64,000 nucleotides of DNA, taken from positions 2,407,725 to 2,471,724 of the forward strand of contig NZ_DF820425.1 of assembly GCF_000617845.2 (NCBI RefSeq), in the 5' to 3' direction. Source of the stretch: Bradyrhizobium sp. DOA9. GTDB taxonomy: Bacteria > Pseudomonadota > Alphaproteobacteria > Rhizobiales > Xanthobacteraceae. Each line of letters opens with the position of its first letter. Position 1 is the stretch's first letter. The notes under the pieces are model-generated. The model made no database searches, was not told the origin of the DNA, and saw nothing but the letters and a program-made list of their open reading frames with translations. Position numbers and translations under genes: made by a program. Shown piece after piece: positions 57,924 to 64,000 of this stretch.

Positions 57924-58772
57924 TCAATCAGCTTTGGTCCCAACAGCAATCCGCATGTGCGTCTTGAAACGGTAGAATTCCCCATCCCGGAAGGGTTCGA
58001 GCGCCGCTATGACGGCTTCCTTGGTGCGTTGTCGTGCGTCTTGAGCGAGCCCACTCCAGATCGCACCGGCGTTGATCTCGATCAGTGGCTGCCAAAAGGG
58101 CACCCCGACCTTGATCCGGGGCTGAACCTCGATATCTTGCTCCTTTCCATGCACCAGACCAGCGGCCATCACAAAGGGCAAGAGGCTGTGATTTGCCGCG
58201 AAGCGCAGCGGATGTCCAACTTCCTCGTCAGAAATCGGATTATCCCAACTGTTGTTGGCTGCCCGCATCACCGTCCAAACCATCGTATTGTTTTCTTCCG
58301 GGCCCCAGACCATGTGAGCTGCACGCCGGCCGCCCTTCAGCACCCGTGCGCATTCGCGCCACGCCGCCGCCGGATCATCGCAATACATCAGCCCATATCT
58401 ACAAGTAATCGCATCAAAGCTATCGTCTGAGAATGGCAGCCGCTCCATGGCCGCCGTTTCGAAGGATATGTTACCTAAACCGAGCTTTTCGCTCCGGCGC
58501 CTGGCAGCCTCTACCATCTCCGGCGCGACGTCGGTTACAGTTACGGAGCCGTGGGAGCCTACCCGTCTTGCCGCGGTCATTGCCGGCTCTCCCGCGCCTG
58601 AAGCAAGGTCTAGCACGCTCATCCCTTCCGAGACCCCGGCGGCGTCGAGCAGCATTTGGTTGATCTTCTCCTGTTGCTCAGCCATGGGGTCGGCCCACTT
58701 TTCCCAATATTTGGCGTGCTCCGAATAATGCTGCCGCCAATGCTGGGACTGTTCCGGCGTTAGATCGATCAT
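57924..58772 (-). CDS. Class I SAM-dependent methyltransferase
   Basis: A 282-residue methyltransferase with motif I VLDLASGAGEPAMTAA, motif post-I DVAPEMVEAAR and a mid-domain DAITCRYGLMYCDDP. It resembles UbiE/COQ5- and sterol-type methyltransferases but no specific acceptor is suggested. ATG 58772 is preferred because GGAGG lies five bases upstream; the alternative at 58784 is TTG. It lies just downstream of the adenylate cyclase gene, only 19 bases apart, so the two may share a transcript. Confidence 0.87.
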   Translation of the reverse strand: MIDLTPEQSQHWRQHYSEHAKYWEKWADPMAEQQEKINQMLLDAAGVSEGMSVLDLASGAGEPAMTAARRVGSHGSVTVTDVAPEMVEAARRRSEKLGLGNISFETAAMERLPFSDDSFDAITCRYGLMYCDDPAAAWRECARVLKGGRRAAHMVWGPEENNTMVWTVMRAANNSWDNPISDEEVGHPLRFAANHSLLPFVMAAGLVHGKEQDIEVQPRIKVGVPFWQPLIEINAGAIWSGLAQDARQRTKEAVIAALEPFRDGEFYRFKTHMRIAVGTKAD

Positions 58773-58791
58773 CCTAGCCTCCAATCTCTCA

Positions 58792-60588
58792 TTAGCTAAT
58801 TCCGGCTTGCCTCAATGCGCCCGCCAGCTTGTCGCGGTCAGCGGCATCGCGATACGGATGTCGTCGCAATGCCCGCTTTACCGAATATTCTGGATCGATC
58901 TCTCGCAGGTGCTCGACCGCAGTACCAGCCTCAATCAACCGGCCGAGTTTCGCGTAGGCTGCGGCCTGCATCGTGAATGCCTCTGTCCAGTTCGGTATCT
59001 GACGCATTACGCCCTGAGCTGCTTTGACGACTTCCTCGTAACGATCCAGCGCAAAGAGCGGAACACACATCGATTGCTGTGCTGCGTAGAGCCGCGGATC
59101 ACGCGGGTTGATGCGAAAGATGACTTCGAACCAGTTCAGCGAGTCTTTAGGTTCCCCGCAATAGCCCAGCACCATCGCCGTGCCTAGGCTACAACTGTAA
59201 GAGCCAGGACTTAGCTCAGAGCCGCGCTTGACATGCGAGACCGCCTCATCGTGTCGGTCGAAAGAGAGCAACGTCATTCCCAAAAGAGTGTGGGCGACTG
59301 CGTTGCCCGGATCCAGGTTGACGGCACGGCTCGCGAGTGCGAGCGCCTCGCTCATGGCCTGCTGACCCGTCGTTGTCCAGCCGCTCGAAGCGATCGCATA
59401 TAGGCAGCCCGCTGTTACCGTATAGCCGTCGCTCTCTGTTGGATCGATCTCGGTTGCGCGGCGCCCAAGGTCAACTCCGCGGAGACATCCTTCGCGATCC
59501 CATCTATGGAAGCCGTCCCAAGCCTGTATCCGCAACTGCCACGCCTGGACGTTGGCAAGTCCGGACTGTCGCGCACGAGTAGCTTCAGTCTTGACCAGGG
59601 TGCCGCCGATCGCATTGTGGATACGCGCCGTGATTTGATCCTGTAATTCGAAGATATCCTCAAGCTCGCTGTCCCAGCGATCGGCCCAAACATGGCTCCC
59701 CGTTGCGGTTTCGATGAGCTGGCCGGTAATCCGAATGCGATTGCCGGCCCTGCGCACGCTACCTTCCAATACGTAGCGGACATCAAGTTCACGTCCAACT
59801 TGCTTTATGTCGACGGCCTTGCCCTTGTAGGTGAAAGTCGAGTTCCGTGCGATCACCAGTAAGTCGCGGATCTTGGATAGCGACGTGATCAGGTCCTCCG
59901 TCATTCCGTCGGCAAAGTATTCCTGTTCTGGATCGCTGCTCATGTTGGTGAATGGAAGCACAGCGATCGAGGGCTTGTCTGGAAATGGGACTGGGTTACT
60001 CGCGTTTGGAGAGGCAGCTGAAACGGTGCTCGTCGGCTCTGCCCGCACAGCACTTGACGGTGAGTGCTCTGAGCGAACCGCGTAAATACGTACCGGACGA
60101 TCGATGTTTTTCAGTGTTCTTTCGCCTAGATCGGCGAATTCGAAGGGTGTCTTTCCACGAACTTGATCATGAACCTGCCCCGACACAAAAACCTTGCCTG
60201 GTTCACACTCGTTCTCCAAACGGGCGGCCACGTTGACGCCATCACCGAAGATATCGTCATCATCGACGATGATGTCCCCGACATTGATGCCAATTCGAAA
60301 CGCAATCTTCGGGTCTGTGCTGCCGCTTACGGCTGCTATCTTATCCTGGACCACCATGGCGCAGGTCACGGCGTCTACAGCGCTCGGAAATTCAACGAGC
60401 ATCCCGTCCCCGGTCGTCTTGACCAGGCGGCCACGATATTCCCCGATAGCCGGATCGATCACCTCGCGGCGGAGCGATTTAAGGGCGGTGAGAGTGCCAA
60501 TCTCGTCCACACCCATAAGACGGCTGTAACCGGCAACATCGGCTGCCAGCACCGCCGCCAGCCTCCTCTCCACGCGATTCCCCGCCAC
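58792..60588 (-). CDS. Class III adenylate/guanylate cyclase with TolB-like and TPR regions
   Basis: A 598-residue protein. Residues 1-180 are a cyclase homology domain: AVLAADVAGYSRLMGVDE (metal aspartate), LVKTTGDGMLVEFPSAVDAV and FRIGINVGDIIVDDDDIFGD. It is followed by a TolB N-domain-like segment (KPSIAVLPFTNMSSDPEQEY, LEGSVRRAGNRIRITGQLIE) and several TPR-like helix pairs to the end. Rhizobia have dozens of such cyclases. The frame is open 148 codons upstream, but GTG 60588 (VAGNRVERRLAAV) begins the conserved part. The cyclic product is probably cAMP. Confidence 0.88.
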   Translation of the reverse strand: MAGNRVERRLAAVLAADVAGYSRLMGVDEIGTLTALKSLRREVIDPAIGEYRGRLVKTTGDGMLVEFPSAVDAVTCAMVVQDKIAAVSGSTDPKIAFRIGINVGDIIVDDDDIFGDGVNVAARLENECEPGKVFVSGQVHDQVRGKTPFEFADLGERTLKNIDRPVRIYAVRSEHSPSSAVRAEPTSTVSAASPNASNPVPFPDKPSIAVLPFTNMSSDPEQEYFADGMTEDLITSLSKIRDLLVIARNSTFTYKGKAVDIKQVGRELDVRYVLEGSVRRAGNRIRITGQLIETATGSHVWADRWDSELEDIFELQDQITARIHNAIGGTLVKTEATRARQSGLANVQAWQLRIQAWDGFHRWDREGCLRGVDLGRRATEIDPTESDGYTVTAGCLYAIASSGWTTTGQQAMSEALALASRAVNLDPGNAVAHTLLGMTLLSFDRHDEAVSHVKRGSELSPGSYSCSLGTAMVLGYCGEPKDSLNWFEVIFRINPRDPRLYAAQQSMCVPLFALDRYEEVVKAAQGVMRQIPNWTEAFTMQAAAYAKLGRLIEAGTAVEHLREIDPEYSVKRALRRHPYRDAADRDKLAGALRQAGIS

Positions 60589-60827
60589 GAAGCACCCGTT
60601 GGTTTTCTCAGCCAGCAAGGGATGAAAACATAGGCCGGGGCTTTGCACCAGCGGGCACGAACCCTTGGAACGGACGAATGACCGCTTTGGGTCATTTTCG
60701 ACCGTTTCAACAGGGATTGTCGGAAGGCTGATGTCCGCTTCTGCCTGTAAGCGTCCCCGCGGGCCAATCGATGGTATGGTCAAACGGTGGCCTAACGAAC
60801 AAAATTCATGCGGTCGTTCATAGCACG
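60589..60827. other. Upstream region of the cyclase gene
   Basis: It holds ACCGCTTTGGGTCA at 60681-60694, the recurring motif of the gene-poor parts of the window. No supported gene; the translated open frame here has no domain marks. Confidence 0.5.
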
Positions 60828-60918
60828 CGTAGGATGGGTTGAGCCCTTGCGAAACCCATTGTGCTTCGTCGGAGGCGAACGAATTGATGGGTTTCGCTGG
60901 CGCTCTACCCATCCTACG
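60828..60918. repeat. Palindromic repeat with CGTAGGATGGGT ends
   Basis: The left end CGTAGGATGGGT and right end ACCCATCCTACG are perfect inverses. Inner segments GCGAAACCCAT and ATGGGTTTCGC pair as well. This is a widespread Bradyrhizobium intergenic palindrome. Confidence 0.8.
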
Positions 60919-61133
60919 GGATGCCGCGGATGCTTTGCGGGAAAACACTTTCCCCACAAGGGGGAGATGGCCTCCGACGCCACGGCGTTGACGCTTGCCT
61001 CTACACCATCCGTTGTGTTGCCCGACGGGCAAAACACGCCAGCACTGGGTCGACAGCCGTCCGCAAAATATTCGTATTTACAGAAGTTCGGCTTTGCCGT
61101 ACAACGCGCCATCCCGCCCGCCACAAGGGGCGT
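60919..61133. other. Short stretch between two repeats
   Basis: About 215 bases with no supported gene. The frames on either strand are short and unconserved, and the sequence looks like repeat debris. Confidence 0.4.
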
Positions 61134-61612
61134 TTCGCGATCGTCACGGAACGCGGGCCGGGATGCGGTGGCCGCGACGGCGTCGGCGCGCGTGGTGGCT
61201 GCGGGGCGGGAAACCGTGAGCAGCGACAGGCGCGATACGACACGGCGCTGACAGCGTCTTCGAATGGCCTCGACGGCGAGCGCACGCCAGCCGTGGAGAA
61301 CCCAACGAGGACGTGCGCGGACGGAGAAGTCGTGTGGTCCCGACGCCCGGGGTCTGTGCGTCAAGCCTTGCGGAGATTTGGCGGCCAACCGGTGCGCGCA
61401 TCAATGATCCGCAAGGCGACGGGGGCAATAGTGCATCGCTCCCCGAGGAGCACGAAGGACACCGTAAAAACCATCGCGCAGGGAAGGCCGGGCGACCGGC
61501 AACACCTGTCGTCCACCCCGTGCGCGCTTCTTTCGCACACGCGGGACTTCGGGTGCCCGCCGGCGCCCGGCCTTCCCTGCGCCCTTGCTTCAGACAAGGG
61601 CGGAAAAGGATA
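61134..61612. repeat. Long dispersed repeat (about 480 bp), possibly noncoding
   Basis: It has several short open frames on both strands, none with a family or ribosome site, and carries GGAAGGCCGGGCGCCGGCGG-like inverted motifs near 61475 and 61555. From memory this pattern recurs in Bradyrhizobium genomes near regulatory genes and is often mis-annotated as small proteins. No terminal repeats or transposase were seen. Confidence 0.5.
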
Positions 61613-62094
61613 GCAAAGCTCGGGCGAACGACGCCGCGAGGATAGGCAGCTATGTTCATCATTCAAAAGCGATCTCGTGCCCCGGATACAGCACAGAGCC
61701 CGGCGATCGTCACCTGCTCGATGATCGGGCTGATCGCGTTAGGCGCGTCGATCCTCGGCAATGCGATGATCGACTCGTTCCGAAATTCGGCCGCTCCAAA
61801 GCAAAAACGGTCAGCGCCGCTGCCGTTTCAAGTCGCTTTGCATCAAAGTCACCTTCAGCGCGCATTCCGTGTTTGCACGCCCTGTGATCCGTCGTACACT
61901 ATTGCGGCAAGCAGAAGTACAACAGCAACCACTCCGGTGAACGTGGCTCCTCGGTGCGATGCGCCGAGAGAGGGGACGTCTGTTGACGATTCGGTCCGAT
62001 GGAGGACGATCGACGCTCACTGAACTGCAAAGAACCCCTCGCGGCGGCGTTCACGAGACGCAATCAACGAACACAAGAGCGGGAGGAAGTGCAA
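61613..62094. other. Upstream region of the PQQ dehydrogenase gene
   Basis: About 480 bases containing the dctM-like fragment at 61706-61764 and the promoter region of the dehydrogenase. A GGGAGGAAGTG ribosome site lies just before 62095. Other short frames show no family marks. Confidence 0.5.
61706..61764 (+). pseudogene. Isolated 58-bp fragment resembling dctM
   Basis: It aligns to 57275-57332 of dctM with 6 mismatches in 58 bases. The matching frame reads TCSMIGLIALGASILGNA versus TCSMIALIVLGASILGNA in DctM. No similarity extends to either side. It is too short to be a gene; a remnant of a TRAP transporter copy or of a recombination event is likely. Confidence 0.6.
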
Positions 62095-63810
62095 ATGAGG
62101 AAACAGTGGCTCAGCTCGGTCTTGCCTGCCGTCGTTGCGACATTTGCAGCGACGGCGGCATTGGCTCAGTCCGTCGATACGGGCCGTATCGAGGCGGCCG
62201 GCCAGAACGATTGGCTCACCTATCACGGTTCGTACAAATCCCATCATTACAGCCCACTTGCGCAAATCAATGCGAGCAATGTCGGCAATCTGGGCGTGGC
62301 GTGGATGCACATTCCCGGACGATCGACGCGCGGGCTGCAATCGATGCCGCTCGTCGCCGACGGCGTGCTGTACTATTCGGGTTCCTACAGCCGGGTCTTC
62401 GCGCTGAACGGTGCGACCGGCGAAGTCAACTGGTCGTTCTTTCCGGAGCTGGATGAGGCGCTGATCAGCCGCCAGACCCACTCTCCTTACAATCGCGGCG
62501 TCGCTCTCGGCGAAGGCAAGGTGTTCGTCGGCACCATGGATGGCCGTGTCTTCGGGCTGGACGCCAAGACCGGAAAGGTCCTCTGGGAGACCAGGCTGAT
62601 CGACTCGCAGAAGCTGACGGTCGGCTTCACCGGCGCGCCGCTCTACGCCAAGGGCAGCGTGATCATCGGCGCGCAAGGCGGCGAATGGCCGGGCCGCGGC
62701 CCGATCTTCGCGCTCGATGCCGCGACCGGAAAGAAGAAGTGGGAGTTCCTGACGGTCGCAGGCACCGAAGAGGCCATGAAGACCTGGGGCAACGAGTCCT
62801 GGCGCACCGGCGGTGGTGGCGGCTGGATGCCGGGCACCTACGATTCCGAGACCAACACCGTCCTATGGGGCACTGCGAACCCGGCGCCGCTCTACGATTG
62901 GTCGGGCGCAGACTACAAGACCCAGGGCGCGCGTCCTGGCGACAATCTCTATACCAGCTCGGTGATCGGGCTCGACATCGATACCGGCAAGCTGAAATTC
63001 TACCATCAGGAACTGCCGCACGATGCCTGGGACTTCGACAGCTCGGTCGGCGAATTCGTGATGCTCGAGCGAGACGGCCAGAAATACGTGGTCCATCCGA
63101 ACAAGGGCGGCTTCGTCTTCGTCTACGACCGCAATCTCAAAGTGCAGAACGTCTGGCGGCTGGTCGAGAACATCAACTTCGTCAAGGATATCGATCCCAA
63201 GACCGGCGCGCTGATCGGCCGTCGCGACTTCCCGGTCGGGAAGGTCACCGAACCACCGCTGTGTCCGTTCATCGGCGGCGGCATCAGCTGGAACGCCGGC
63301 TCCTACAGCCCCAAGACCGGTCTCTATTACAAGATCGGACAGGAATGGTGCATGACGCTGGATATCCAGAAGACAACACCGGTCACCGCGCCGCAGGCCC
63401 AGCTCAACATCGGTGCCGATTTCAAGATGGTGCCTCCTCCGGGTGGCGAGATCTACGGACATCTCGACGCGCGCGATCCCATCACCGGCGCGAAGAAATG
63501 GGAGGTTCGCTATCCCGAGCCTCCGCTCGGAAGCGTGCTGTCGACCGCGGGCAACCTGGTCTTCGTGCCTGATTCCCGCGGCGTGCTGCACGCCTATGAT
63601 GCCGAGACCGGCGCCGAGCTGTGGAAGCACAACAACGGCACCGGCCATCAGGGCGGCATCGTCAGCTACTCCGTCGGCGGCAAGCAATATATCGCCGTGA
63701 CGGCGGGCTTCGGCGGGATGCTGGCGGACGAATATGCGCCGAACTTCGGCGGCGTCTACAAGAGCATGCCGCGTGACGACGGCGCCTTGGTCGTCTTCAG
63801 CCTGAAATAG
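62095..63810 (+). CDS. PQQ-dependent methanol/ethanol-type dehydrogenase with lanthanide-type aspartate
   Basis: A 571-residue periplasmic beta-propeller dehydrogenase with signal peptide (cleavage after ALA near residue 24). Expected metal and active-site residues are E197 (GGEWPGRG), N262 (GTANPAPLYDW) and catalytic D313 followed by D315 in HDAWDFDSS; the second aspartate at +2 is the hallmark of XoxF/ExaF/PedH-type lanthanide enzymes, where calcium enzymes have alanine. The vicinal Cys-Cys next to PQQ in methanol dehydrogenases is missing: the motif before NRG reads RQTHSPYNRG. ATG 62095 follows GGGAGGAAGTG. Substrate alcohol unknown. Confidence 0.88.
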   Translation: MRKQWLSSVLPAVVATFAATAALAQSVDTGRIEAAGQNDWLTYHGSYKSHHYSPLAQINASNVGNLGVAWMHIPGRSTRGLQSMPLVADGVLYYSGSYSRVFALNGATGEVNWSFFPELDEALISRQTHSPYNRGVALGEGKVFVGTMDGRVFGLDAKTGKVLWETRLIDSQKLTVGFTGAPLYAKGSVIIGAQGGEWPGRGPIFALDAATGKKKWEFLTVAGTEEAMKTWGNESWRTGGGGGWMPGTYDSETNTVLWGTANPAPLYDWSGADYKTQGARPGDNLYTSSVIGLDIDTGKLKFYHQELPHDAWDFDSSVGEFVMLERDGQKYVVHPNKGGFVFVYDRNLKVQNVWRLVENINFVKDIDPKTGALIGRRDFPVGKVTEPPLCPFIGGGISWNAGSYSPKTGLYYKIGQEWCMTLDIQKTTPVTAPQAQLNIGADFKMVPPPGGEIYGHLDARDPITGAKKWEVRYPEPPLGSVLSTAGNLVFVPDSRGVLHAYDAETGAELWKHNNGTGHQGGIVSYSVGGKQYIAVTAGFGGMLADEYAPNFGGVYKSMPRDDGALVVFSLK

Positions 63811-63902
63811 TCTGCCGCAGCTGTTCTGATCCTGGAGCGGGCGCAAGCCCGCTCCTTGATCGACGTCGCGGCCGTGCGTGGATCAGGAATGGAGCGTAGC
63901 TG

Positions 63903-64000
63903 TTGAGACTGCCTTGCAAGACGATTCCGGTCGGGCTGGTTGCCTCGTTGCTGTGGGCTGCGCTGGCCCAGGCACAATCGGCCACGCCAGTGCCGGAGAA
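63903..64000 (+). CDS. N-terminus of an exported protein following the PQQ dehydrogenase (runs off the window)
   Basis: Only about 32 codons are present, starting at TTG 63903 with a GGAG site 10 bases upstream. They encode a signal peptide, RLPCKTIPVGLVASLLWAAL then AQAQSATPVPE. In PQQ dehydrogenase operons the next gene is commonly a cytochrome c or a periplasmic XoxJ-like binding protein, so one of these is expected, but nothing in the visible part decides. Confidence 0.55.
   Translation, partial: MRLPCKTIPVGLVASLLWAALAQAQSATPVPE

Noticed and set aside
60921..61666. Several 70-230-codon frames between the cyclase and the PQQ gene
   Set aside because: They lie inside repeats, overlap on both strands and lack start signals; treated as repeat-derived noise.
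61652..62023. A 123-codon protein starting at 61652
   Set aside because: Only the dctM-like 20 residues are recognisable; the rest is low-confidence sequence without a ribosome site, so it was not called as a gene.

Overview
The window is high-GC chromosomal DNA of an alphaproteobacterium, most probably a Bradyrhizobium or close relative (Nitrobacteraceae). The evidence is the gene order tkt-gap-pgk-aldolase, the DUF4164-zapA-6S RNA-formyltetrahydrofolate cyclo-ligase block, yebC-ruvCAB-ybgC, and several families of palindromic intergenic repeats typical of that group. No insertion sequence, prophage, CRISPR array, tRNA or rRNA was seen.

Region by region. (1) 1-7034, minus strand: a central carbon operon, tkt, gap, pgk, class II aldolase, class I aldolase and the start of a thiE-like gene. 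(2) 7433-10125, plus strand: DUF4164 protein, ZapA, a 6S RNA candidate, formyltetrahydrofolate cyclo-ligase and a YmdB-type phosphoesterase. (3) 10126-14666: a gene-poor accessory patch with small secreted proteins, a tandem duplication of one of them, a frameshifted class III cyclase remnant and repeat debris. (4) 14667-19355, minus strand: a DSD1/D-threonine-aldolase family PLP enzyme and two soluble chemoreceptors sharing one C-terminal sensor-like domain. (5) 19561-24733, plus strand: yebC, ruvC-ruvA-ruvB, an exported phosphoesterase, ybgC and a DUF1348 protein. (6) 24891-57740: a long catabolic and transport island. It holds a glutamine amidotransferase; LysR divergent from a D-carbamoylase; an amino-acid ABC transporter with two binding proteins; a NodB-fold hydrolase; an orphan peptide-type binding protein; an amidohydrolase; a second LysR divergent from a polyamine-type ABC transporter joined to a multi-subunit flavin/iron-sulfur dehydrogenase and RidA; DctA; an NCS2 nucleobase permease; an SDR; a Kef-type antiporter; a sirtuin; HyuA/HyuB; and a TRAP transporter. 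(7) 57924-64000: a methyltransferase, an intact class III adenylate cyclase with TolB-like and TPR regions, about 1 kb of repeats, a 58-bp stray copy of part of dctM, a PQQ-dependent dehydrogenase with the lanthanide-type aspartate, and the start of another exported protein.

How the genes may work together. The island reads as several translationally coupled cassettes (ATGA overlaps), each pairing an importer with enzymes for C-N bond cleavage or amine oxidation: carbamoylase plus NodB-fold hydrolase plus amidohydrolase; ABC importer plus alpha-beta-gamma-like dehydrogenase plus RidA; HyuA/B plus TRAP importer. The common theme inferred is use of cyclic ureides or amides, N-carbamoyl or D-amino acids and opine-like imino compounds as nitrogen and carbon sources. 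Substrates cannot be read from the sequence. This island is the best candidate here for an undescribed pathway; the PQQ enzyme and the duplicated secreted proteins come next.
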